Below, piece by piece: positions 33,120-41,016 of a stretch of 63,862 bases of DNA (position 1 is the stretch's first letter; every line of letters starts with the position of its first letter). The position numbers and the translations under genes are program-made. Source of the stretch: Gammaproteobacteria bacterium (GTDB taxonomy: Bacteria > Pseudomonadota > Gammaproteobacteria > HK1); assembly GCA_009937425.1 (NCBI GenBank), contig JAACFO010000013.1, forward strand, positions 1 to 63,862. The letters run 5' to 3'. The notes under the pieces are model-generated. The model was not told where the DNA came from and did not search any database. It saw only the letters and a program-made list of their open reading frames with translations.

Positions 33120-33611
33120 TCAGTACTCGGCGACTGTCCGTCGACTTGCGGCCTCCAGCACCGCTGCGGCCAAATCCTGCCAACCTTCGGCACTGAGAGC
33201 GATGGGTCGCGCTCTGCGTACGGCCGCTATCGCGCTCTCGGCTGATATGCCGGATTCCCGGATGAGGAAGTAGCACATGAACAGCCCCGTTCTGTCCTTA
33301 CCGGATCTGCAGTGAACGAGCACGGCGCGTTGTCTGTCCATCTCGCCACGCACATAAGCATATGCTCGAGGAAGCGCGTCGAGGCAGTGCTCGATATCGC
33401 CGTCTCGAGGCGGAGCGTTTTCGGACAAGGGAATACAACGATAGCGCATGCCGAGCGCCGTAAAATCCTCAACGTGGCATGCGGCACCGTCGTTGACGGA
33501 GAGAACGGCGCCAATTCCGCTGCTGCGTAATTCGCCTGCATCCCAAGGATGCCGATCAGGACCGGTTCGCCCGGCAAGGGCGCCAGGTACCAGCCAGAAA
33601 ACATGCTTCAT
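33120..33611 (-). CDS. Dual-specificity/tyrosine phosphatase-like protein
   Basis: A 163-residue protein with the cysteine-based phosphatase signature VLVHCRSGKDRTGLFMCYF (HCX5R), followed by helices as in plant-type and bacterial dual-specificity phosphatases. A conserved Asp that could act as general acid is not obvious. The N-terminus FWLVPGALAGRTGPD precedes a strand-rich region. The start at 33611 is chosen over an upstream in-frame codon at 33659 because it gives the family N-terminus. The target is unknown; protein or small-molecule phosphate esters are both possible. Confidence 0.83.
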   Translation of the reverse strand: MKHVFWLVPGALAGRTGPDRHPWDAGELRSSGIGAVLSVNDGAACHVEDFTALGMRYRCIPLSENAPPRDGDIEHCLDALPRAYAYVRGEMDRQRAVLVHCRSGKDRTGLFMCYFLIRESGISAESAIAAVRRARPIALSAEGWQDLAAAVLEAASRRTVAEY

Positions 33612-33705
33612 GAGTCCGAACGGGACATTATCCAATTGGCCGCACGACCACCAGCACAACTACGTCCGCCGACAATCCGATCCCCGCATCGCGTCGCGCG
33701 AGTGC

Positions 33706-34134
33706 TTATCGACTGATGTATTGTTCCAGTTGCTCGATGACGTGTTTCTGCTCTTCGATGATGAACTTCACCAGGTCACCGATGGATATGACCCCGAGCA
33801 ACTTGTCACCATCCATTACCGGCAGATGCCTGATGCGTTTCTCGGTCATCATGGCCATGCAGTCTTCTACGCTCTGATCGGGGCGGGCGTAGGCCACGCG
33901 TGTGGTCATGATGTCTTTGATCTTCGTATCCCTGGAAGAGCGCCCCTGCAGGACCACCTTGCGCGCGTAGTCGCGTTCAGACATAAGCCCTACCAGTGAT
34001 TCACCCTCCAGGACCACGAGGGCACCGACCTCCTCTTGCGCCATCTTTTCGATGGCATCGTATACGGATGCCTCGGGGCCGATTGACCAGACATCATGCC
34101 CTTTACCCTGCAATAGCTGTTTAACACTCGCCAT
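33706..34134 (-). CDS. CBS-pair domain protein
   Basis: A 142-residue protein made of two tandem CBS motifs (VYDAIEKMAQEEVGALVVL... LMSERDYARKVVLQGRSS and VEDCMAMMTEKRIRHLPVM... ISIGDLVKFIIEEQ). It ends in a short helix (KHVIEQLEQYISR). Stand-alone CBS pairs bind adenosine nucleotides and regulate partner enzymes. Here it is 37 bp downstream of the CoA-transferase gene on the same strand and may be co-transcribed with it. Confidence 0.92.
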   Translation of the reverse strand: MASVKQLLQGKGHDVWSIGPEASVYDAIEKMAQEEVGALVVLEGESLVGLMSERDYARKVVLQGRSSRDTKIKDIMTTRVAYARPDQSVEDCMAMMTEKRIRHLPVMDGDKLLGVISIGDLVKFIIEEQKHVIEQLEQYISR

Positions 34135-34171
34135 TGGATGTCTCCATGTATACCGAATTCAAGCACACCTG

Positions 34172-36103
34172 CTATTTGTCGGTCAGGTGCTGCGCCGCTT
34201 CCTCGCTCGATTCATATATGCGGGACGACACTTTGCGTTTGCCAAGCTCTTTGCCCAATTTTAGCCGTAGAAACCCGCTGTTGGTGTAGCGGGAGACACT
34301 GATGTAGTACTTCTCTTCGACGTACTTCACCAAATCCAGGTATTCAGCAATGATATCGTCATCGGCCACGAAGCGGTCGTAGTTCACGATCGAATAAACA
34401 CGCTTTCCCAATGGACCCAGCGTTGCGTCGACAGCCTTCTTAATGGCCACCAAATCGGCCTCATTTCGAACACGCATGCCGGCGAAGTCCAGGAACAGGG
34501 TGTTCTTGTCGGCATCGTAGCTGATCCGGTCGTCAATGTGGATATCGAGAAATCGACTGCGCAGGCCCATGGGCTCCGGCCGGAAAATACTGGAGTCCAT
34601 TTCAATGGGATCGCGCACCTCCGGGGCGAACGGCATCTTACTGAGAATGTCACGCTCGATATCGATACCGGGCGCGACCTCCGTCAGCTCGATACCGGAA
34701 CCGGTGAGTTTGAATACGCAGCGTTCCGTAATGTAAAGAACATCCTGGTTTTTCTCCGCCGCGTGCCTTCCACTGAATGTAATCTGCCCGACGCGGTCAA
34801 CGAATTTTACGATCTTTCCTTCCTTTAAGATTCGCACACGCCCGTTGGCAATTTCAATTTCCAACCCGGACGAAGAGAAGGTGCTGAGAAATATGACCTT
34901 GTGACTGTTCTGACTGATATTTATAAAGCCACCGCAGCCGGTTAGACGCCGGCCGAAACGGCTCGCATTAACATTACCGTAGCGATCCGCCTCGGCCATT
35001 CCCAGATAGGCAGAATCCAGCCCACCTCCGTCGATGAAATCAAACTGCGAGCCGTGATCGATAACGGCCTGGCAGTTCACCGCGGCACCGAAGTCGAGCC
35101 CACCCATGGGCACACCCCCGATGACGCCCGGGTCGACCGTCAGCGTTATCAGGTCCTGTACCTTCTCTTCTCCGGCGATAGTGCCAACACAGTCGGGCAA
35201 GCCGATACCGAGATTGATGACGCTGTTCGGAGCGAGCTCCAGCGCCGCGCGTCTGGCGATTACTTTTCTTTCGTCCAGAATCAACCGATCCAGCGTCTGC
35301 GGCGGAATACGCACCTCACCGGAATACGCAGGATTATATTGCGTCCCATAGGTCTGCATGTGGTGTTGCACTTCCGCCACGACGACGCAGTCGACCATCA
35401 CTCCGGGGATCTTCACCTGTCGGGAATCCAGGGATCCTTCCTGAGCAATGCGCTCGACCTGACAGATGACATATCCGCCGGAATTCTTCGCGGCGATTGC
35501 CATGGAAAGATTCTCGAGCAGCAGCGATTCCCTTTCCATGGTGACGTTTCCATCCGGATCCGCCGTTGTCCCACGGATGAACGCAACGTTGATCGGAAAC
35601 GCCTTGTAGAAAAGGGCCTGCTTATCCCCCAGCTCCACCAGCTCGACAATGTCCTCCGTGGTGATGTCGTTGACCTTGCCCCCCTCTTCCCGGGGATCGA
35701 CGAAGGTCTCTAGCCCTACTCGAGACAAGGTTCCCGGCTTTCCGGAAGCAATGTCGCGGTACAGGTGCGTGATAACCCCTTCGGGGATGTTGTAGGCTTC
35801 GATTTTGTTTCCCACGGCCAACTTTTCGATTTCGGGGATGAGGCCGTAGTGACCGCCGATGACGCGCTGTAGAAGGCCTGCGTGGCCCAGATGATTGAGA
35901 CCCTTTTCTTTTCCATCACCCTGGCCACCCGCAAAAACCAGAGTCAGATTTTTCGGTGAACCGGTTTCGAGAAAACGCTTCTCGAGCGATACGATGAGCT
36001 GATCGGGGGTCCCGTTGCCTCCGTAGCCCGAAGTCGCCAGTACATCTTCATCCTGTACGATGGCGATTGCGTCCTGGGCGGAGATGACTTTCTTGAGACT
36101 CAT
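34172..36103 (-). CDS. Family I acyl-CoA:carboxylate CoA-transferase with C-terminal extension
   Basis: A 643-residue CoA-transferase with alpha and beta halves fused, as in propionate CoA-transferase and YdiF. The N-terminal half contains GYGGNGTPDQLIVSLEKRF, VFAGGQGDGKEKGLNHLGH and AFIRGTTADPDGNVT. The beta half contains SVINLGIGLPDCVGTIAGEE, where the catalytic Glu is expected, and VIDHGSQFDFIDGGGLDSA. After about residue 530, where the ~520-residue homologues end, there are about 110 more residues (for example RVYSIVNYDRFVADDD) of no family I can name. It is 6 bp downstream of the DUF71 gene. Confidence 0.87.
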   Translation of the reverse strand: MSLKKVISAQDAIAIVQDEDVLATSGYGGNGTPDQLIVSLEKRFLETGSPKNLTLVFAGGQGDGKEKGLNHLGHAGLLQRVIGGHYGLIPEIEKLAVGNKIEAYNIPEGVITHLYRDIASGKPGTLSRVGLETFVDPREEGGKVNDITTEDIVELVELGDKQALFYKAFPINVAFIRGTTADPDGNVTMERESLLLENLSMAIAAKNSGGYVICQVERIAQEGSLDSRQVKIPGVMVDCVVVAEVQHHMQTYGTQYNPAYSGEVRIPPQTLDRLILDERKVIARRAALELAPNSVINLGIGLPDCVGTIAGEEKVQDLITLTVDPGVIGGVPMGGLDFGAAVNCQAVIDHGSQFDFIDGGGLDSAYLGMAEADRYGNVNASRFGRRLTGCGGFINISQNSHKVIFLSTFSSSGLEIEIANGRVRILKEGKIVKFVDRVGQITFSGRHAAEKNQDVLYITERCVFKLTGSGIELTEVAPGIDIERDILSKMPFAPEVRDPIEMDSSIFRPEPMGLRSRFLDIHIDDRISYDADKNTLFLDFAGMRVRNEADLVAIKKAVDATLGPLGKRVYSIVNYDRFVADDDIIAEYLDLVKYVEEKYYISVSRYTNSGFLRLKLGKELGKRKVSSRIYESSEEAAQHLTDK

Positions 36104-36109
36104 GTAAAG

Positions 36110-36772
36110 CTACCCAGGGAGTAAATCCGTAAATACGAATTTGTCTCGGGTCGTGGTCTCCCCAACCTTGATTTTAACCTCGTGCCCGAACATAGGACCA
36201 GCAAATGCGAAGCTGTGAAATTCCCCGTTCTCTCCGCAAGGGTCCACACCGGGAGGAAGATCCCTCAGGAAGTCTGCGTTGTACTCGCGCCCTGAGAATT
36301 CCGGCGCCAATTGGCTGGGATCAACACAGGTAATCTGCGCGCGCAATCCGCTGTCCAACATCGCCGTCGCGAGCACCCGGGTGTCCATTCCCCATATTGG
36401 AAAAATCGGTGTGATACCCGTTCCTGACAGCGCCTTTTCCCGGTACTCGCGGATGTCTTCCAAAAAGAGATCGCCAAAAGCGAAACCGGTCACACCGCGG
36501 GCATTCTCACGTGCTACGAACTCGCCCATGATCCTGGCGTAGTCGGCATCGCTGCACGGGTGAGGGATCGGGATCAGTTGAATCGGAAGGCCGATACTAT
36601 CTGCCTGTTTTTGTAGCAAAGCTACTCTGACCGCGTGCATGGCAACGCGTTCGAACTCCTGATTGATGGTGCAGAACAGGCCATCGACGATAAGGCCGGA
36701 GTTTTGACGCATCGTGTGCAGAGCCCAGGCGCTGTCCTTACCGCTGCTCCACGAAAGCATCGTCTTGTTCAC
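36110..36772 (-). CDS. DUF71 / diphthine-ammonia-ligase-like ATP pyrophosphatase
   Basis: A 220-residue PP-loop ATPase. The N-terminus MLSWSSGKDSAWALHTM carries the SGGKDS-type PP motif, and GVTGFAFGDLFLEDIREYRE is the family hallmark. In eukaryotes and archaea this domain amidates diphthine on elongation factor 2, but bacteria lack diphthamide, so the bacterial role is unknown. It is expressed as part of a run of minus-strand genes from the homocysteine methyltransferase to the CBS protein. Confidence 0.87.
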   Translation of the reverse strand: MNKTMLSWSSGKDSAWALHTMRQNSGLIVDGLFCTINQEFERVAMHAVRVALLQKQADSIGLPIQLIPIPHPCSDADYARIMGEFVARENARGVTGFAFGDLFLEDIREYREKALSGTGITPIFPIWGMDTRVLATAMLDSGLRAQITCVDPSQLAPEFSGREYNADFLRDLPPGVDPCGENGEFHSFAFAGPMFGHEVKIKVGETTTRDKFVFTDLLPG

Positions 36773-36821
36773 TTCACAGCGTGCCCCGGCATCAGCTCAC
36801 AGGAACATACATACTCGGAAG

Positions 36822-37130
36822 TCATGCCATCGAAGCTTCGTCAAATCCAATGAGATCCAGAAGATCTTGTCCGCTGGGAGTTGTCGTTACAATACTCTCT
36901 TTCTGGTCCTTACTGAGCTTCTTTATGCAGCATTCCACTTTCAGGGCCAGAGCGCGATCTCCGATTTTCGCTTGATACGCAAGCTCCAGTGGACCTTTCG
37001 AGCGCAAGTACTTTGCACCTCGACCATTTACCTGCTCGTGCTCGGCCAACCGGCGCGCCACGTCCGTCGCAATTCCGGTGTACAGGCTACCGTAGCGCGT
37101 TCTCACCAGGTAAATATGCCAATCTTGCAT
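36822..37130 (-). CDS. GIY-YIG nuclease-superfamily protein (UPF0213/YhbQ-like)
   Basis: A 102-residue single-domain protein. It opens WHIYLVRTRYGSLYTGIATDVARRLAEH, where the IYLVR...LYTG stretch corresponds to the GIY...YIG strands and the Arg in DVARRLAEH is catalytic; ALALKVECCIKKLSK holds the catalytic Glu. Its start overlaps the stop of the DUF6868 gene by 4 bp. The cellular role of these short YhbQ-type proteins is unclear, possibly DNA repair. Confidence 0.88.
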   Translation of the reverse strand: MQDWHIYLVRTRYGSLYTGIATDVARRLAEHEQVNGRGAKYLRSKGPLELAYQAKIGDRALALKVECCIKKLSKDQKESIVTTTPSGQDLLDLIGFDEASMA

Positions 37131-37372
37131 CAGGCGACAATGCGCAGAGCGAGATATGGCACCAGGTTAAAGATGATTACCCCCATCTTGAAGATCCCCA
37201 TCAGCGAGTAGTGTATGGCGTCGAATTGTTCCCGAGAAATCTTGAACCACTTCGTGTGGAGTTGATACGTCAAATCATGGGCGATGACGACGAACAAGAG
37301 CCACCAGATAAGCAGACCAAAATTAATCAGCGTACACCAACCAAGTATTGCGGCAATCAGTTCAACAGTCAT
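37130..37372 (-). CDS. Small two-span membrane protein, DUF6868-like
   Basis: An 80-residue protein with two hydrophobic helices (IAAILGWCTLINFGLLIWWLL and YSLMGIFKMGVIIFNLVPYL) joined by a polar loop HTKWFKISREQFDAIHY. That loop is what I recall as characteristic of DUF6868. No function is known. It lies 12 bp from the DUF190 gene and overlaps the GIY-YIG gene, inside the apparent crcB operon. Confidence 0.75.
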   Translation of the reverse strand: MTVELIAAILGWCTLINFGLLIWWLLFVVIAHDLTYQLHTKWFKISREQFDAIHYSLMGIFKMGVIIFNLVPYLALRIVA

Positions 37373-37384
37373 GTTTTGCTCCTA

Positions 37385-37744
37385 CTACTGTTTATCAACA
37401 GAACGATGAGCGTAATGAATTACATCCACCTTTTCTATCGTAACTAAACCACCGGAATCGGCCTTATCGAACAATTCATGAATAGTCGGAATAAAATCGT
37501 CCACCTTCTTTTCCTCATCGATGATCTCGATCACCATAGGCAGATCATTTGAAAGATCGAGCAACTTGGCGGTTCGCATACGCGCGCTGGGACCGAACCC
37601 GAGAATACCCCGCCACGCCGTGGCACCCGCAAGATGACGCTCGCGGGCTTCTTTGACGATCACTTCATACAGTGGTGTATGGCCGACTTTGTCGGATTCA
37701 CCCACGAATACTCTGAGTAACTTTGCGGTTCCCTTAATGTCCAT
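37385..37744 (-). CDS. DUF190 family protein
   Basis: A 119-residue protein with a ferredoxin-like pattern resembling PII-like regulators. The conserved LLRVFVGESDKVGHTPLYE, GATAWRGILGFG and MVIEIIDEEKKVDDFI blocks define DUF190. Members are very often encoded beside crcB, as here (3 bp from the crcB stop), which suggests that it binds a nucleotide or ion and modulates fluoride export. That role is inferred from gene neighbourhood only. Confidence 0.9.
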   Translation of the reverse strand: MDIKGTAKLLRVFVGESDKVGHTPLYEVIVKEARERHLAGATAWRGILGFGPSARMRTAKLLDLSNDLPMVIEIIDEEKKVDDFIPTIHELFDKADSGGLVTIEKVDVIHYAHRSVDKQ

Positions 37745-37747
37745 AAG

Positions 37748-38146
37748 TCACATTTGAGGTCTCAACATGAGTGTGATGAGTAAGGTGCCCAGGTAAAACG
37801 CAATAACGGCGCCTACAAAGGTGGCTGCAAAGTAGATGGACGCGTTCATGAATTCACCGTCGTCCACGAACCGTCCGAGCTCATAGACCAGCGACGACAA
37901 GGTCGTGTAGCCACCGCACACACCGGTTGCAAGAAACAAGCGTGCTTCGGTCGACAGCAGGGTCGATCCCATGGCCAGCGTCGCCACGATTCCGATGATG
38001 AAGCATCCAAGCAAATTCGAAATTAAGGTGCCATAAGGAAATGTCATGGAAATGCCCTGGGTCGCAAGGGTCGTGAGATAGCGAAATACGGCACCAAGCA
38101 TTCCGCCCAGACCTACATAGAACAGTGGAATAAGCATCTTCGCCAT
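37748..38146 (-). CDS. crcB: Fluoride ion exporter CrcB (Fluc)
   Basis: A 132-residue, four-span membrane protein. The motif YVGLGGMLGAVFRYL, the FPYGTLISNLLGCFIIGIV stretch with its conserved Asn, and GVCGGYTTLSSLVYEL with the fluoride-track Thr/Ser residues identify Fluc channels, which work as dual-topology dimers. Fluoride-resistance genes are often controlled by a crcB riboswitch; I do not see one, and the gene lies 20 bp downstream of the homocysteine methyltransferase gene. The start at 38146 is chosen over an in-frame upstream codon at 38260 that lies inside that gene. Confidence 0.93.
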   Translation of the reverse strand: MAKMLIPLFYVGLGGMLGAVFRYLTTLATQGISMTFPYGTLISNLLGCFIIGIVATLAMGSTLLSTEARLFLATGVCGGYTTLSSLVYELGRFVDDGEFMNASIYFAATFVGAVIAFYLGTLLITLMLRPQM

Positions 38147-38166
38147 TTCTTGGGGCTGCTCTTTAT

Positions 38167-39102
38167 TCAGATAGGCGCGAGCGCGGCGTTCAGCGCTTTG
38201 ATGTGCTCGGGACCGATTCCGCAACACCCGCCGATGAGCTGGACGCCGCTGGCGCGCCAACTGCGTGCTTCGCTCACCAGATCATCCGGCGCGATGATGT
38301 CCACGAACTGCCAATGGGGCATCGTGAAGTAACCGCTTTCCGGATAGACAACCATGGGTCCCGACCAACGTTCGCGCAGCATCTCGATGGCTCGCCCTGT
38401 GTCCGGTATCTCGCTGTGCATGATGCCGATCGCGCCCACGGGCAAATCGACGATGGCATCCAGCAGTTCGCGAAAATCCCTGGTGGGATAATTGAAAAGC
38501 CCCAGGCGTCCCTGGTCGCCCACACTCCGGCAACTGCAGCCCACCCAAACCGGAAGTCCTGTATCGAGGGCGGCTTCGATGGCGGGAACGGCGATTTCCG
38601 GTTCCTGCATCATTTCCAGAACGAGCAAATCCACGCCTGCCTGCGCCAGTATTTCCGCCTGCTCGCGATAGGTCGCGCGCAGGCGGCTGTCGCGCAACCA
38701 GATCGGGTTGCTCCTTTCGGTCATGAAATCCGACATGGATCCGGCTACCGCCACGTCGTGCTCGGCGGCCCGCCGGCGGGCATCCAGGGCCACTTCCACG
38801 GCCAGACGATTCGCCCGCTCCACGTCATCGCCGAATCCAATCGGTTCCAGGCTGTGCCGGGCGGTGGCAAAGGTATTGGTTATGATGACTTCGGCCCCGG
38901 CACGGATGTAATCCTGATGGATTTCGCCCAGGATCTCCCGGTGCCCGAGGGTGGCGTCGCCGCACCACGCCCTCTGGTTCATGGGAACGCCACGGCGCTC
39001 CAGCTCCGTACCGGTGCCTCCGTCGAGCAATACTGTACCCCCGGCAGCGATGCGCGCGTGCAGCCAGGAAGGACCGGTAGGGGCGTTCGCGGAGGTAGCC
39101 AT
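38167..39102 (-). CDS. Homocysteine S-methyltransferase family protein (MmuM/BHMT-like)
   Basis: A 311-residue zinc-dependent methyltransferase. The N-terminus VLLDGGTGTELERRGVPMNQ, the region EVIITNTFATARHSL, and the C-terminal zinc-binding QLIGGCCGIGPEHIKAL with an upstream VGCSCRS Cys mark the homocysteine-binding domain. It would transfer a methyl group from S-methylmethionine, betaine or another donor to homocysteine. A betaine donor would fit the dimethylglycine- and choline-related genes at 47909-51250, but the donor cannot be read from sequence. Confidence 0.9.
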   Translation of the reverse strand: MATSANAPTGPSWLHARIAAGGTVLLDGGTGTELERRGVPMNQRAWCGDATLGHREILGEIHQDYIRAGAEVIITNTFATARHSLEPIGFGDDVERANRLAVEVALDARRRAAEHDVAVAGSMSDFMTERSNPIWLRDSRLRATYREQAEILAQAGVDLLVLEMMQEPEIAVPAIEAALDTGLPVWVGCSCRSVGDQGRLGLFNYPTRDFRELLDAIVDLPVGAIGIMHSEIPDTGRAIEMLRERWSGPMVVYPESGYFTMPHWQFVDIIAPDDLVSEARSWRASGVQLIGGCCGIGPEHIKALNAALAPI

Positions 39103-39219
39103 AATCGAGCCCGCATCGTATCAGCTGATTACTCCGGGTGCGAAACCCACGCTACGGTACTACTCCAGCGTGTCATGTGCCAAAGTGTCGCCGACAGGGG
39201 GGGCGATGCTGGCGAACCG

Positions 39220-39305
39220 GCACTCCATGGGGCACCTGGCCGGCGAAGGCACCCTTCGTGACCGGCGCGCTCTGGACCGTGGACGGAGGCTACACGGCGG
39301 TGTAA
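39220..39305 (+). pseudogene. Decayed 3' end of a short-chain dehydrogenase gene
   Basis: In one frame, bases 39249-39305 read APFVTGALWTVDGGYTAV followed by a stop, which is the textbook C-terminus of an SDR-family reductase. Just upstream, in a different frame, HSMGHLAGEG resembles the HPMGRLGEPEE segment that normally precedes it, implying a frameshift. No N-terminal SDR portion is visible before it. It lies in the 237-bp gap before the TAXI gene. It is probably a remnant of a deleted gene. Confidence 0.5.
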
Positions 39306-39339
39306 ATAGAGGGCAACCGAGCCTACCCCGGGAAGATTG

Positions 39340-40701
39340 ATGCTGAAGTTTCGCGACGAAGAGGGACATACGGAGCTCCTCTGGATCTACGGTCCGGCGA
39401 TATTGCTGGGATGCGTCGCGCTGTTCATCACCTACCAGTTCGTCGATCCCGCGCCGCCCAAACGCATCACCATCGCTACCGGTGGACCGAACGGTGCTTA
39501 CTACGCATTCGCGAAACGCTATCGTGACATTCTGGCCCGCGACGGGGTGACACTGGAGATACGGGAAACCAATGGCTCTTTGGAGAACATCGCTCTGCTG
39601 GAGTCCCCGGACACCGGCGTGGACGTGGCTTTCGTGCAAGGTGGTACCGCAGGCCATGCCGGCGGCGATACGCTCACGTCTCTGGCCAGCCTTTACTACG
39701 AGCCGCTTTGGGTTTTCATGCACGCGGCAACACGCCTGACCAGCCCTTCCGACGTCGCCGGCAAACTCGTTTCCATCGGACCGCAAGGCAGTGGCACGCG
39801 GGCACTGGCGTTGGAATTGTTACAGGACTCGGGAATCTATGAAAACGGCCTGTCGATTGCCGACCTCAACGGCAAAGCGGCCGCGACCGCCGTACGCAAT
39901 GGATCCATCGACATGATGACGCTGGTGGCATCGCCGGAGTCGGAACTCGTACAGGATTTGCTGCGCGCGGACGGCGTCAAGCTTCTGACTTTCGCGCGCA
40001 TGGACGCCTACACACGGCGACATCGTTATCTGTCGAAATTAACGCTGCCTGAAGGCGCTATCGATCTGGCTGAGAACCTTCCCCCCGACGATGTCGCCCT
40101 GCTCGCACCAACGGCCAATCTGGTGGTCGATGAGGATTTTCACCCGGCACTGGTGGATTTGCTGCTGCTCGCGGCCGAGGAGGTTCACGGCGGCGGTGGC
40201 TTGTTCGAGCAACCGGGGGCGTTCCCCTCTCCGCGCTTCCTGGTGTTTCCCTTGAACGATGAGGCGCGGCGCTACTTTAACTCGGGGCCGCCATTCTTGC
40301 GCCGCACCCTGCCCTTCTGGGCCGCGACGCTCATTGACCGTCTCGCACTGATGATTTTGCCATTGATCGCGATCATCATACCGTTGACACGCGTCATGCC
40401 GCCCATCTACAAGTGGCGTGTGCGCCGCCGCGTGTACAAATGGTACAAAGCGCTGCGCAAACTGGAATACAAAATCCAGGAAAGTGTGCACGATGACCAT
40501 GTGCAGGAATACGATCTCGCACTCGAGCGCATCGACACGGAAGTCAAGAAGGTCAAAATTCCCTGGGCTTATGCCGAGGAACTTTATCAGTTGCGCCTGC
40601 ACATCCGCTATGTGCGCGAAAATCTAGACAATCGACCGTCATCGTCTGGCGAAACTCGCCGGAAATCGGAATCTCCGCGACCACAAGAGGATCCATCATG
40701 A
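39340..40701 (+). CDS. Membrane-anchored TAXI-family TRAP-type solute-binding protein
   Basis: A 453-residue protein with an N-terminal membrane anchor (IYGPAILLGCVALFITYQFV) followed by the TAXI-type binding domain: ITIATGGPNGAYYAFAKRY, VDVAFVQGGTAGHAGG and VSIGPQGSGTRALALELL. A second membrane span (RLALMILPLIAIIIPLTRVM) and a basic, coiled C-terminal tail of about 90 residues follow, so both ends are probably cytoplasmic with the binding domain outside. Usual TAXI proteins lack the C-terminal span and tail. No TRAP permease is encoded nearby. GGAAG upstream supports the ATG at 39340. Confidence 0.85.
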   Translation: MLKFRDEEGHTELLWIYGPAILLGCVALFITYQFVDPAPPKRITIATGGPNGAYYAFAKRYRDILARDGVTLEIRETNGSLENIALLESPDTGVDVAFVQGGTAGHAGGDTLTSLASLYYEPLWVFMHAATRLTSPSDVAGKLVSIGPQGSGTRALALELLQDSGIYENGLSIADLNGKAAATAVRNGSIDMMTLVASPESELVQDLLRADGVKLLTFARMDAYTRRHRYLSKLTLPEGAIDLAENLPPDDVALLAPTANLVVDEDFHPALVDLLLLAAEEVHGGGGLFEQPGAFPSPRFLVFPLNDEARRYFNSGPPFLRRTLPFWAATLIDRLALMILPLIAIIIPLTRVMPPIYKWRVRRRVYKWYKALRKLEYKIQESVHDDHVQEYDLALERIDTEVKKVKIPWAYAEELYQLRLHIRYVRENLDNRPSSSGETRRKSESPRPQEDPS

Positions 40702-40982
40702 TCATGAAATTTCTGCGTGGCCTCGGCGGCGACAAGAACGAGGAGCCCACGAAGCACGAGGCAGTCGACTACAAAGGCTTCAGCATCGTTGCGACGCCGC
40801 GCAAGGCCCCGGGAGGCTGGACGACCGAGGGCGTCATCAGCAAACAGGCCGGCGACAATACACGCAGCGAACGCTTCATCCGTGCCGACATGCTGATGTC
40901 CGAGGAAGAAGCCGTTGACTATTCCGTGAACAAAGCCAGGAAAATTATCGACGAGCAGGGAGAGCGGTTGTTCAAAGAGTAA
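40698..40982 (+). CDS. HlyU-family protein
   Basis: A 94-residue soluble protein matching the small HlyU family: EAVDYKGFSIVATPRKAPGGW and FIRADMLMSEEEAVDYSVNKA with the conserved helical C-terminus KARKIIDEQGERLF. Although named as haemolysin regulators, members have no recognisable DNA-binding domain of the ArsR type in this short form, and function is poorly defined. Its start overlaps the TAXI gene stop by 4 bp, so the two are translationally coupled. Confidence 0.82.
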   Translation: MIMKFLRGLGGDKNEEPTKHEAVDYKGFSIVATPRKAPGGWTTEGVISKQAGDNTRSERFIRADMLMSEEEAVDYSVNKARKIIDEQGERLFKE

Positions 40983-41016
40983 CCCGCAGGCAACGCCCCC
41001 GCGAGGATGAGCCTTG

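Noticed and set aside
37748-38166. Fluoride (crcB) riboswitch upstream of crcB
   Set aside because: The upstream sequence is the coding end of the methyltransferase and about 20 bp of spacer; too short for the aptamer.
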